Source of the DNA: CAZYTX01 sp964650485
GTDB taxonomy: Bacteria; RBG-13-61-14; DATKZS01
Direction: 5' to 3'
Assembly (NCBI GenBank): GCA_964650485.1
Contig: CAZYTX010000020.1
Span: forward strand, 1 to 60,908
Length of the DNA: 60,908 bases
The notes beneath the pieces are model-generated. The model was not told the DNA's origin. It saw only the letters and a program-made list of their open reading frames with translations, and made no database searches. Numbering within the stretch: position 1 is the first letter of the stretch; every line of letters starts with the position of its first letter. Position numbers and translations under genes: made by a program. Below, in pieces: positions 41,464 through 50,330 of the stretch.

Positions 41464-42877
41464 AGGCCTCGATCAGGTCTTCGGGTTTAAGCACCTGCAT
41501 GGCGCCCGTGGGACAGTTGTACACGCAGGCCATGTAAGGGTAGTCGCTGCACATGTCGCATTTGACCACCACTTGCCTCGCGGGCTTTTCCTCTTTTTCG
41601 TCTCTCTTCAGCAGAACATCTTTGATGCCCCTTTTTCTCTCCTGCTCGTCTGGCTTCACCACCAGGATGTTTCCAAAAGGACAGCGGCGCGCGCACCCTC
41701 CGCATCCGGTGCAGAACTCTGTGTGGTGTATTTCCCCGTTCCTGTCGCGGACGATCCCTCCCACCGGGCAGAGCAGGCACTCGGGGTTCTCGCAGTGGAA
41801 GCACGAGGTTGGCACCAGGAACCGTCCCAGCCTCGACCCCCTGCGCTCGATCCTGGGATGACCCCTCATCGCCTCGCAGGCCTCGACGCACAGGTCGCAC
41901 CCGATGCATTTTTCCAGGTCCACCACCAGTATTTCCCTTGCCTGCGCCAAACCCTTCTTGACCACGAAGCTCATGGCCTTGGCCAGCTTCTGGTCCTCGG
42001 ATATCTCCCTGGTCTCCTTGTCCCTCCTGGTAATGGTCCGCTCAATCTCCTCCTGCACGTCCGGGAACATGGAAATGATGTCCTGGAAGTCCTTCTTGTC
42101 CACCCGCACGGCTTCCACGTGGGTCATGGCAATGACGTTTGCGTTCCTGCGCTCGTCCCTGATCAGCGCCATCTCCCCGAAGTAGTTGCCTGCGCGGAGG
42201 TATGTGAGTATCTTCTCGTGGTCCAGGGGCCCCTGGCTGACCTTTACAAAGCCGCTCCTTATGAGGTAGAGGCAGTCCCCCACCTCGCCCTGGGTGATGA
42301 TGACCTGGTACTTGTCAAAGCTTATGAGCTCGACCCTCTGGGCCAGGGCGTCGAGCACGTGGTCAGGAAGCGGTGAGAAGATGGCCACCTGCCGGAGGTG
42401 GGTCCGAAGCGACCTCTCGATGTACTTCTTGTCTATCTTCTGCTTGATCGCGGGCGAGCGCCGCATCATGAACATGAACAGGTTTTTGGGGACCTGGAGC
42501 AGCACGGTCCTCTGCCTGGCCGAGGTGGTTGCGGTGCGGGGCTGCCCGGAGAGCGGCCCCATCTCTCCGAAGAATTCGCCCTTGTCCAGGTTGGCCAGCA
42601 CCAGTGTCTCGTTGTTGTGTGTTTTGGTGGACACCTCGACCTGGCCGGAGAGGATGATGTAGAAGGTCTCCTCGTAATCGCCCTGCTGGCAGATGACCTC
42701 GCCGGGCAGGAACTGCAGGAGCATGGCCTCGTCGGAGATCTTTTCTATGAGCTTGTTGTCAAGGCCCTCGAAGAATGGCACTCGCTCCAGGAGTTGCCCC
42801 GACGCCAGTCCTTCGAAGAAAGGTATCTGGTGCAACTCCTCCGCAAGCTGGTTTACGGTTTTGTTGCCTACTTCCAA
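41447..42877 (-). CDS. Tandem cNMP-binding domains fused to a four-cluster ferredoxin
   Basis: 476 residues. Two CNB domains: the first (about 18-145) has the phosphate-binding cassette FFGEMGPLSGQPRTAT, canonical for cAMP/cGMP. The second (about 146-270) has YFGEMALIRDERRNAN, with Arg-Asn-Ala in place of Arg-Thr-Ala. From about 315 four [4Fe-4S] Cys groups follow: CIGCDLCVEACEA, CFHCENPECLLCPVG, CTGCGGCARRCPFG and CDMCSDYPYMACVYNCPTGA, the pattern of DmsB/HybA-type electron-transfer subunits. It thus links a ligand sensor to a redox chain. There is no signal peptide, so it faces the cytoplasm. Confidence 0.9.
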   Translation of the reverse strand: MEVGNKTVNQLAEELHQIPFFEGLASGQLLERVPFFEGLDNKLIEKISDEAMLLQFLPGEVICQQGDYEETFYIILSGQVEVSTKTHNNETLVLANLDKGEFFGEMGPLSGQPRTATTSARQRTVLLQVPKNLFMFMMRRSPAIKQKIDKKYIERSLRTHLRQVAIFSPLPDHVLDALAQRVELISFDKYQVIITQGEVGDCLYLIRSGFVKVSQGPLDHEKILTYLRAGNYFGEMALIRDERRNANVIAMTHVEAVRVDKKDFQDIISMFPDVQEEIERTITRRDKETREISEDQKLAKAMSFVVKKGLAQAREILVVDLEKCIGCDLCVEACEAMRGHPRIERRGSRLGRFLVPTSCFHCENPECLLCPVGGIVRDRNGEIHHTEFCTGCGGCARRCPFGNILVVKPDEQERKRGIKDVLLKRDEKEEKPARQVVVKCDMCSDYPYMACVYNCPTGAMQVLKPEDLIEAYGDSE

Positions 42878-42883
42878 AGCTTG

Positions 42884-43753
42884 TTACCAGGGAGAGGGAA
42901 TCTTCGCCACCTTGGAGTGGCAGGCGTAGCAGTTGTCCACCACTATCCTTGGCGGTGGCAGCGGCTTACCTCCCTCCCAGCTCCTGGTCTTTAGCCTTTT
43001 TACCATGTCTCCGTTGTACTGCTTGAGGTTCTTGTAGGTCTTGGTGAACAGCTCCTTGTCTATGGGCTCGCCGTCCTGGTTCTTCTCGGGGATGTTCTTT
43101 GGTATGGACTCGATGTACGGGTCCACCACCTTGAGGCAGTACCTGGCCTTTTCCCACTCCTCCTGCTGCAGGAAGGGTCCGGCCTGCTTGTAAAGCTCGT
43201 AGATCTCGTGCATGGAGTGGGTGAGCACCTTGAACTTGGTGTTTATGCGGAAGTCTGTGGGGATGTTGTACTCTGCGTGGCATCCCACGCATGTTTTCAT
43301 CATGGGGTCCATCTCTCCCTTTGGCTGGTCCGCCCACTTGCCCTTTTCCAGGTTTTTCCTTATCTGCTCGGAGTAGCTGTTGAGCCTGTTGATGGACTTC
43401 TTGTAGGCCTCCTTGTCAAAGGGCTTCCCGTCCTGGAGCTTGTCCGGCATGTAGTCCTTGCTAAGGTTGCTGAAGATCTCCATGACCACCAGGTTGGCCC
43501 TGGCCATGTCCATGTCGCCCTTCTTGTAGGCCTCTTTTGCCTGGATGTAGCGCTCGTACACCTCGTGCATGTAATAGGTGAGCCAGCCGTACTCGCTCTT
43601 GGGGTAGAGCTCCTGGTCGGCCTGCTCCAGGGCCCCCTTCTTGATCTTTGCCTGGCCGGACACGTCCGCGGGCAGCACGAGCCACACCGCGGCCCCTAGA
43701 AGCGCCAGTGCAAACACAACAGCCGATTTCCTGATCCATGATAAATTCTGCAT
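42884..43753 (-). CDS. Exported dihaem cytochrome c
   Basis: 289 residues with a signal peptide (about 10-33, AVVFALALLGAAVWLVLPA) and two CXXCH sites, TCVGCHAEYN (about 165) and CYACHSK near the C-terminus. Much of the rest is Lys/Glu-rich helix with internal similarity (MHEVYERYIQAKEAYKKGDM against MHEIYELYKQAGPFLQQEEW), indicating a duplicated domain of cytochrome c'-like helical bundles. It is the first gene of the redox operon, under its own strong promoter, and periplasmic. Confidence 0.85.
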   Translation of the reverse strand: MQNLSWIRKSAVVFALALLGAAVWLVLPADVSGQAKIKKGALEQADQELYPKSEYGWLTYYMHEVYERYIQAKEAYKKGDMDMARANLVVMEIFSNLSKDYMPDKLQDGKPFDKEAYKKSINRLNSYSEQIRKNLEKGKWADQPKGEMDPMMKTCVGCHAEYNIPTDFRINTKFKVLTHSMHEIYELYKQAGPFLQQEEWEKARYCLKVVDPYIESIPKNIPEKNQDGEPIDKELFTKTYKNLKQYNGDMVKRLKTRSWEGGKPLPPPRIVVDNCYACHSKVAKIPSPW

Positions 43754-43818
43754 TAGCTATAGCCTCCCTCCTCAAAAAAATGTGGCTCCTGTGGACCCAG
43801 AAACTACAGGCAAATTAG

Positions 43819-43847
43819 ATTCTAGATTTACAGAGCGGGATTGTCAA
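43819..43847 (-). promoter_or_regulatory. Sigma-70 promoter of the redox operon
   Basis: Minus strand TTGACA, 17-base spacer, TAGAAT, in the 138-base gap before the dihaem cytochrome gene, about 65 bases upstream of its ATG. Confidence 0.65.
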
Positions 43848-43891
43848 CTTTGCCCTTGACTTTTTCCCTTGCTGAAAAAACACCATCAGCA

Positions 43892-45253
43892 TCACCTGGC
43901 CTCCACCTCGATGGTCTTCTCGTCTTTAGCCACCACCCACAGGGTTTTTCCAGCTACCCCGGCCTTATCGAGCCACTGCTCCAGGCTCTCCGTCTTCGCG
44001 GTGGTGCTGACCAGGAGCGATATGGAGTGGGGCGCCAGCCTGAGAAAGACCACCCGGGTCATGCCCGGCCCCTCTTCCTCGACCATGTTCTTCAGCTCGC
44101 TTATGTGGCTGTAGCTCATGAGGCCACGCACCTTGAGCTCGATCTCCCGTTCCCTGCCGTGCATGTAGAGCGCGGTGCGGGACTTATAAAGGGCCAGCAC
44201 CGCCTGCCTGCCCGCCTGTTGGCACACGGTCTCCAACGCCTTCTGCCCGGCAAGTATTCCCCTGGCCGGAGTTGTCTTTACTATCCTCTCGGAGTATAGC
44301 ACCTCCCTTGTTTCCGCCTCCACCGCGGCTATCCTGACCCTGACCTCCACGCTGTCGCCCGCGGCCTCCCCCTGCGCGGAGGCCGCCTCTGCCTTTCCCA
44401 CCACCAGTGCCCCGGCCCCGTGCTTGTCCATGACAAGCTCCAGTACGTGCTCCTTCTCATCCTCCCCCTGGGGGGACACGATAAGCTCGGGGTCCAGCCC
44501 GGGCGAGGCTGTTTCAGGCTCTGCCACCTCGAACCCGTACTTCCACAGGGCCTCGGCCACCTTTGCCTCGCAGGCGTTGAACACGGGCCGCTCTCCGCTG
44601 GACTTGTCCCATATGCTCTTCATCTCCTGGTCACCGGCTTTGCCCGGCACCACCACGAACACCCGGGGCAACTCCCTGGATGGCATGACCCCGGTGGACT
44701 TCAGCTCGGAGTCGAGCTTTGCCCGGTCCAGCCTGACCATGAGCTCAAGGGTCACGGATTCCTCGCTCTCGGTCTCCTCCATGATCTGCCAGGAGATCAC
44801 CCACTCGTCCAGCCTGGAGAGCACTTTTGCGAGATCGTCTCTCCTGTCCTCGAGCACCACGGGCGGAAGACGCGATGAGATGTAGTTCATCACCGCCTTG
44901 CGCTTGGCCTCCCTGAAAGCGAAGGCCCTGGCCTGCTCCTTGCTCATCTCATCAATGGACGCGGACCCCTCCACCACGGTGCCTCCGTGCAGTGCACCGG
45001 CCTCCTGCGCCAGGGCCTCTCCCGGAGAGATCACAAACAAGGCCGCGAGGATAATCTTGGCCGCTCTTTTGCAGAATAAGATGTTTACTTCACACAGAGA
45101 CACAGAGAGCACAGAGTAAAGGAGACAAATTCCAGGGATTTTTGCTTGTCTGCGAAGGAAAAGAAACTTTCTGAATCTCTGCATTCTCTGTGCCTCTATG
45201 CGATACCATTCTTCTTTTATGTAATCTATTTTTGACAATAATGTTTCAATCAT
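43892..45253 (-). CDS. FlgT-like envelope protein with repeat-derived N-terminus
   Basis: 453 codons. From about residue 85 it is an exported protein with a region SKEQARAFAFREAKRKAVMN like the FlgT N-terminal/LPP20-type fold, then VFVVVPGKAGD and beta-rich parts. Its signal peptide (KRAAKIILAALFVISPGEALAQ) sits at about 63-84, not at the start, because TIR element C is translated in frame in between. The ATG at 45253 has AGGA just upstream, 9 bases after the dnaE stop, so it was probably the original start. GTG codons inside the element (about residue 51) might now be used. Function unknown. Confidence 0.7.
   Translation of the reverse strand: MIETLLSKIDYIKEEWYRIEAQRMQRFRKFLFLRRQAKIPGICLLYSVLSVSLCEVNILFCKRAAKIILAALFVISPGEALAQEAGALHGGTVVEGSASIDEMSKEQARAFAFREAKRKAVMNYISSRLPPVVLEDRRDDLAKVLSRLDEWVISWQIMEETESEESVTLELMVRLDRAKLDSELKSTGVMPSRELPRVFVVVPGKAGDQEMKSIWDKSSGERPVFNACEAKVAEALWKYGFEVAEPETASPGLDPELIVSPQGEDEKEHVLELVMDKHGAGALVVGKAEAASAQGEAAGDSVEVRVRIAAVEAETREVLYSERIVKTTPARGILAGQKALETVCQQAGRQAVLALYKSRTALYMHGREREIELKVRGLMSYSHISELKNMVEEEGPGMTRVVFLRLAPHSISLLVSTTAKTESLEQWLDKAGVAGKTLWVVAKDEKTIEVEAR
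45062..45243. mobile_element. TIR element C (CACAGAG-type) inside a coding frame
   Basis: 182 bases with ends CGCTCTTTTGCAGAATAAG and (inverse) CATTATTGTCAAAAATAG, both matching the family end. The arms are TCACACAGAGACACAGAGAG and CTCTGTGCCTCTATGCGA. It keeps the frame open right through, adding about 57 residues between the start codon and signal peptide of the FlgT-like gene. No clear target duplication was found. Confidence 0.75.
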
Positions 45254-45261
45254 TTTTCCTG

Positions 45262-48200
45262 TTACGCGGAAAGCCTGACCGACTCTTCGCCCAAGAGCTC
45301 CTCCAGCGACCTGATCAGCTCCCTGTCACCGCTGGTCCAGAACTCCATTGGCAGGCTGATCATGGTCTCGGACCGCTCGGGTATGAGCACGTGCACCACC
45401 ACCCTGATCTTTCCCTTGTTTGATTTTAAGAGGTTCCCCAGCACCTCGACCTGCTCCGCGGTCACCATGGGCCTTTTAACTGTGAGGTGCATGGTGAGCG
45501 AGAGCTTCTCAGGGGCCTGCTCCAGGGGGAATATCTCCCCGGCGAGTATTTTGGTCTTGTCCTCGTTAGCCTCGACCCTGCCGCGCACCACCACTGGCAG
45601 CTCCTCGGACTCCAGGTGTTTCCTGGCCTCCTTGAACACGCTTGCAAACACCACCACCTCGATCTCGCCCTTGAGGTCGGTGAGTGTTATAAAGGCCATG
45701 CGCTCCTTTTTGCCGCGCTTCTTTGTATAGGTCTCCTTCTTGTTGGTGACGATCCCGCCGGCCAGCACCTCCTGGCCGTTTGCCATGAACGGGATCTTTC
45801 CGGTGTCAACAATGTTATAGGTCTTCATCGTGTGCTCGTACCTTGCCAGGGGATGTCCTGTGAGGTAGAAGCCGAGCGCCTCTTTCTCGTATGAAAGGAG
45901 TTCCGTGGACGACCAGGAAGCTTCCGGATACTCCTCCTCCGTGAACCCGGCGCCGTCCTCGCCCATGATCTCGAAGAGGTTTCCCTGGCCTGCCTCCCTC
46001 TCCCTGGCGGCCAGGTGCCCCTTTTCCATGGCCTGCTCCATAGCGGCCATCATGGGGGGCCGCTCAACGCCCAGGCCGTCGAACCCCCCGCATTTTATAA
46101 GGCTCTCCACCGCCCTCTTGTTCACCCTCCGGAGGTCCACCCTCTCGCAGAAGTCGTAGAGCGAGGAGTAGGGTCCCTGCTCCCGGGCCTCCTGTATGGC
46201 CTCGACCGCGGCCCTGCCAATGCCCTTGACCGCTCCCAGTCCGAAGCGTATGCGCTCGCCCTCGGGCTTGAATCGCCACTCGCTGGTGTTCACGTGGGGA
46301 GGGTCCACTGGTATGCCTTTATTGTCGCACTCGCCCAGGTATCGCACTATCTTGTCGGTGTCGCTGATGCCCATGGTGAGCAGGGAGGCCATGAACTCGA
46401 CCGGGTAGTGTGCCTTCAGGTACGCGGTCTGGAAGGCCACGTATGCGTACACCGCGGCGTGGCTCTTGTTGAAGCCGTAGTGTGCGAACTGGGCCATGTC
46501 GTCGAATATCTTCCTGGCTTTTTCCTGCTCGATCTTATTCTTCTGCGCCCCGGTCATGAATTTCTCTTTCTGGGCTTCCATGAGCTCGGGTATCTTCTTT
46601 CCCATGGCCTTGCGCAGGTTGTCAGCCTCTCCCATGGCATAGCCGGCCAGGCGCACGGCTATCTCCATGACCTGCTCCTGGTAGACCAGCACCCCGTAGG
46701 TCTCCTTCAGCACCTCCTCCACCCCGGGAAACATGTATTCCACCTCTTCCCGGCCGTGCTTGCGCTCGATGAACTTCTCCACGTACCCGGCCCCGATGGG
46801 ACCCGGCCGGTAAAGGGCCACCACCGCAATCAGCTCCTCGAACCTGTTTGGAAGCAGCCTGGTGAGCAGGTCCTTCATGCCCGAGCTCTCAAGCTGGAAC
46901 ACCCCGTTGGTGTCGCCCTTTCCAAGGAGCTCAAAGGTCTGCTCGTCGTCCATGTCAATGTTCTTCATGTCCAGGTCAACGCCCCGGTTGTCTTTTACCG
47001 AGTCGAGGCAGTGCTTAATCAGGGTGAGCGTCTTCAGGCCGAGGAGGTCGAACTTTATGAGCCCGATCTTTTCCACGCAGTTCATGTCGTACTGGACCAC
47101 GACCTCATCGCTCTTCTGGTCCTTGTAGAGCGGCAGGTAGTTCACCAGTGGCTTGTCCGATATGACCACGCCCGCGGCGTGGGTGGATGCGTGCCTGGCT
47201 ATCCCCTCCAGGTCCTCGGCAAGTGAGAGCAGCTCATGGGTCCTGTGGTCGTTCTCCCTCATCTCCTTGAACCTGGGCTCCTGCTTGTATGCCTCTTCCA
47301 GGGTCATCATCTCGGGTATCATCTTGGCTATCCTGTCCACCTCGCCGTAGGGGAACTCCAGCACCCTGCCCACGTCCCTTACCGCGGCCCTTGCCTTCAT
47401 GCTTCCGAAGGTTATGATCTGGGCCACGTCCCCGTACTCGTCAGCCACGTACTTCAAGACCTCGCGCCTGCGCTCCTGGCACAGGTCCACGTCAATGTCC
47501 GGCAGCCCCTTCCTCTCGGGGTTCAAGAACCGCTCGAATATGAGCCCGTATGGGAGCGGGTTTATGTCGGTGATGCCCAGGCAGTAGGACACCAGGCTGC
47601 CCGCGGCCGAGCCCCTGCCCGGACCCACGGGTATTCCCCGGCCCTTGGCGAAGTTCACGAAGTCGGCCACTATGAGGAAGTAGCCCGAGTACCCCATCCT
47701 GGTTATGACCTCGATCTCGTGGTCGAACCTCTGCCTGTACTCTTGCTCTTTTTTCTCGAACTCCGGGTCGCTCTTTTTCATCTCCGGGATTCTATTCTCA
47801 AAGCCCTTTTCAGCCTGGTCCTTGAGCGCCTCTTCAAGGGTCATGCCCTCGGGGGTGGGGAACCTGGGGTAGTGTTTGCTCTCCAGGTCCCAGTCAAGGT
47901 TGCACCTGCTCGCCACCTCGATGGTGTTACTGATGGCCTCCGGGACCTCGGCGAAATTCTCCTTCATCTCGCCGGGGGACCGGAAATAGAACTGGTCCGT
48001 GCTCATCTTCATGCGCTTTTCATCGGAGATGACCGTGCCCGTCTGTATGCAAAGCAGCACCTGGTGTGCCCTGGCCATGTCTTTTGTAAGGTAGTGGCAG
48101 TCGTTTGTGGCCACCACCTTGATACCGAGCTTCTTGCCCAGGGCGATGAGGTCCCGGTTCACCCGGGTCTGGTCGGGTATGCCGTTCTCCTGGAGCTCCA

Positions 48201-48711
48201 GGTAAAACCGGTCCTCGAACACCTCGCCGAACCAGCCGGCAAGCTGGTTTGCGCGTTCGTAGTCCTCCTCGAGCAGGGCCCCGGGTATCTCCCCCTTGAG
48301 GCAACCCGAGAGTGCTATCAGGCCCTGGTTGTGCTCCTCGAGAATCTCCTTGTCTATCCTGGGCTTGTAGTAGAACCCCTCCAGATAGCTCGATGTGACC
48401 AGCTTGCACAGGTTCTTGTACCCCTCCTGGTTCTTGCAAAGGAGGACCAGGTGGTGCCCCACCGCGTCCCTTTCAGTGCACTTCCCCGGCGCTACGTACA
48501 CCTCGCAGCCTATGACGGGCTTGATCCCCTTTTCTTTGCATCTCTCGTAGAAGTGCACCGCGCCGAAGATGTTGCCGTGGTCGGTGATTGCCGCGGCCGG
48601 CATCTGGAATGCCTCGGCCCGCTCGATGAGGTCCGGGATCCTGATCATCCCGTCGAGCAGGCTGTACTCGGTGTGTACGTGCAGGTGCACGAACTCGGCC
48701 ACGCCAGGCAT
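45262..48711 (-). CDS. dnaE: DNA polymerase III alpha subunit
   Basis: A 1149-residue replicative polymerase of the DnaE1 type. The N-terminal PHP domain is HLHVHTEYSLLDG; the catalytic Asp pair is LPDIDVDLCQERR (about 395), with GPGRGSAAGSLVSYCLGIT just before. An OB fold (GGIVTNKKETYTKKRGKK, about 985) lies late. I start at ATG 48711 (MPGVAEFVHL) with GGGAG upstream, 17 bases after the guaA stop; an upstream extension is inside guaA and not coding. An early PHP metal-ligand set looks intact. Confidence 0.96.
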   Translation of the reverse strand: MPGVAEFVHLHVHTEYSLLDGMIRIPDLIERAEAFQMPAAAITDHGNIFGAVHFYERCKEKGIKPVIGCEVYVAPGKCTERDAVGHHLVLLCKNQEGYKNLCKLVTSSYLEGFYYKPRIDKEILEEHNQGLIALSGCLKGEIPGALLEEDYERANQLAGWFGEVFEDRFYLELQENGIPDQTRVNRDLIALGKKLGIKVVATNDCHYLTKDMARAHQVLLCIQTGTVISDEKRMKMSTDQFYFRSPGEMKENFAEVPEAISNTIEVASRCNLDWDLESKHYPRFPTPEGMTLEEALKDQAEKGFENRIPEMKKSDPEFEKKEQEYRQRFDHEIEVITRMGYSGYFLIVADFVNFAKGRGIPVGPGRGSAAGSLVSYCLGITDINPLPYGLIFERFLNPERKGLPDIDVDLCQERRREVLKYVADEYGDVAQIITFGSMKARAAVRDVGRVLEFPYGEVDRIAKMIPEMMTLEEAYKQEPRFKEMRENDHRTHELLSLAEDLEGIARHASTHAAGVVISDKPLVNYLPLYKDQKSDEVVVQYDMNCVEKIGLIKFDLLGLKTLTLIKHCLDSVKDNRGVDLDMKNIDMDDEQTFELLGKGDTNGVFQLESSGMKDLLTRLLPNRFEELIAVVALYRPGPIGAGYVEKFIERKHGREEVEYMFPGVEEVLKETYGVLVYQEQVMEIAVRLAGYAMGEADNLRKAMGKKIPELMEAQKEKFMTGAQKNKIEQEKARKIFDDMAQFAHYGFNKSHAAVYAYVAFQTAYLKAHYPVEFMASLLTMGISDTDKIVRYLGECDNKGIPVDPPHVNTSEWRFKPEGERIRFGLGAVKGIGRAAVEAIQEAREQGPYSSLYDFCERVDLRRVNKRAVESLIKCGGFDGLGVERPPMMAAMEQAMEKGHLAAREREAGQGNLFEIMGEDGAGFTEEEYPEASWSSTELLSYEKEALGFYLTGHPLARYEHTMKTYNIVDTGKIPFMANGQEVLAGGIVTNKKETYTKKRGKKERMAFITLTDLKGEIEVVVFASVFKEARKHLESEELPVVVRGRVEANEDKTKILAGEIFPLEQAPEKLSLTMHLTVKRPMVTAEQVEVLGNLLKSNKGKIRVVVHVLIPERSETMISLPMEFWTSGDRELIRSLEELLGEESVRLSA

Positions 48712-48728
48712 GCTCCCGACTCCCCCTG

Positions 48729-50327
48729 TCACTCCCATTCTATGGTGGAGGGCGGCTTCGAGGATATGTCGTATACCACCCGGTTTATACCCTTGACCTC
48801 GTTTATGATGCGGTTGGCTATCCTGGCCAGCAGAGGGCAGGGCAGGTCGGCCCAGTCCGCGGTCATGCCGTCCAGGCTCTTCACCGCGCGCACCGCGGCC
48901 ACGTACTCGTAGGTGCGCTCGTCCCCCATCACCCCCACGGTCTGCACCGGCAGGAGCACGGTGAAGTACTGCCAGACCGTGTGTTCCTTGTCCCAATCAT
49001 AAATCTCGGAGGTGGTGATGGCGTCGGCCTTGCGGAGCATATCCAGCCGCTTTTTTGTGACCTCGCCCAAAACGCGCACGGACAGGCCCGGCCCGGGGAA
49101 GGGCTGTCGCATAACTATTGGCTCGGGCAGTCCCAGCTCGACTCCCACCTTCCTCACCTCGTCCTTGAAAAGCTCGCGCAGGGGCTCGACAAGTGAAAGG
49201 TCCATCCTCTCGGGCAGGCCGCCCACGTTGTGGTGGCTCTTGATGGTGGCCGAGGGTCCGCGGAAGCTCATGCTCTCGATCACGTCGGGGTACAGGGTGC
49301 CTTGACCCAGGTGCTTCACCCCGGGGATCTTTTTGGCCTCGCGCTCGAACACCCGGATGAAGGCGTTGCCTACCCTCTTCCTCTTCTCCTCGGGGTCAAC
49401 CACCTCCTCGAGCGCGGTCAAAAACTCGTCGCTCGCGTCCACCGACACCAGCTTTAGGTGGAAGTGCTCGCGGAAAACCTCGACCACGGAATCGGCCTCG
49501 CCCTCCCTTAAAAGACCGTTGTCCACGAATATGCAGGTGAGCTGGTCCCCCACCGCCCGGTGGATGAGCATGGCCGCCACCGACGAGTCCACGCCCCCTG
49601 ACAGCCCCATGATGACCTTGTCATCTCCCACCTGGTCGCGGATGCTTTGAAGCGCCTGCTCGATAAAGCTTTGCATGGTCCAGTCGGCCCTGCACCCGGC
49701 CATGTTAAAGAGGAAGTTCTTGAGTATCTCTTTGCCGCGAGGGGTGTGGGCCACTTCCGGGTGGAACTGCACCGCGTAGAGTTTCTTTTCGCGGTTTATC
49801 ATGGCCGCGACCGGGCAGTTGTGCGTATGTGCCCTGACCTCGAAGCCCGGGGGTATCTTCTTTATGCGGTCGCCGTGGCTCATCCACACCTTTATTCCGC
49901 CCTGGTCCTCTCCCGAATCGTGGTGGATGCCGGGGCCCGGGTCACTGGCCACTTCTCCCGGTTCAATGCCCTGGAACAGGTCCCGGCTCTCGTGCATGAA
50001 CAGCATTGCCTGGCCGTACTCGCGGTGCCCGGACTTCTCCACTTCCCCGCCCAGCTTGTGGGCCATGAGCTGGAGACCGTAGCAGATCCCCAGCACGGGC
50101 AGGCCCATCTCGAACACCTCGGGGGGGCAGTCGGGCGCCCCCTGGTCGGTCACGCTTGCAGGGCCTCCAGATAATATTATAGCTTTGGGATTGAAGTCGC
50201 GGATGTCCTGGACAGGCATGGTGCAGGGGTGTATCTCCGAGTAGACGTTAAGCTCCCTCACCCTGCGGGCGATGAGCATGGTGTACTGCGAGCCGAAGTC
50301 CAGTATCAGAACCCTGTCCATGTGCAA
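48729..50327 (-). CDS. guaA: GMP synthase (glutamine-hydrolysing)
   Basis: A 532-residue enzyme converting XMP to GMP. The N-terminal class I glutamine amidotransferase has nucleophile GICYGLQLMAH (about 80) and the FHPEVAHT His/Glu. The ATP-pyrophosphatase half starts GLSGGVDSSVAA (about 240), and the C-terminal dimerisation domain ends TIEWE. It sits 3 bases behind guaB, the upstream step. A TTG at 50327 has GGTGGAG at good spacing; an ATG two codons in is possible. Typical length. Confidence 0.97.
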   Translation of the reverse strand: MHMDRVLILDFGSQYTMLIARRVRELNVYSEIHPCTMPVQDIRDFNPKAIILSGGPASVTDQGAPDCPPEVFEMGLPVLGICYGLQLMAHKLGGEVEKSGHREYGQAMLFMHESRDLFQGIEPGEVASDPGPGIHHDSGEDQGGIKVWMSHGDRIKKIPPGFEVRAHTHNCPVAAMINREKKLYAVQFHPEVAHTPRGKEILKNFLFNMAGCRADWTMQSFIEQALQSIRDQVGDDKVIMGLSGGVDSSVAAMLIHRAVGDQLTCIFVDNGLLREGEADSVVEVFREHFHLKLVSVDASDEFLTALEEVVDPEEKRKRVGNAFIRVFEREAKKIPGVKHLGQGTLYPDVIESMSFRGPSATIKSHHNVGGLPERMDLSLVEPLRELFKDEVRKVGVELGLPEPIVMRQPFPGPGLSVRVLGEVTKKRLDMLRKADAITTSEIYDWDKEHTVWQYFTVLLPVQTVGVMGDERTYEYVAAVRAVKSLDGMTADWADLPCPLLARIANRIINEVKGINRVVYDISSKPPSTIEWE

Positions 50328-50330
50328 AGC

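Noticed and set aside
47236..48912. 558-codon plus-strand frame
   Set aside because: It lies wholly antisense to dnaE; long shadow frames are expected at this GC content and the composition (Leu/Val/His/Gly) is typical of them.
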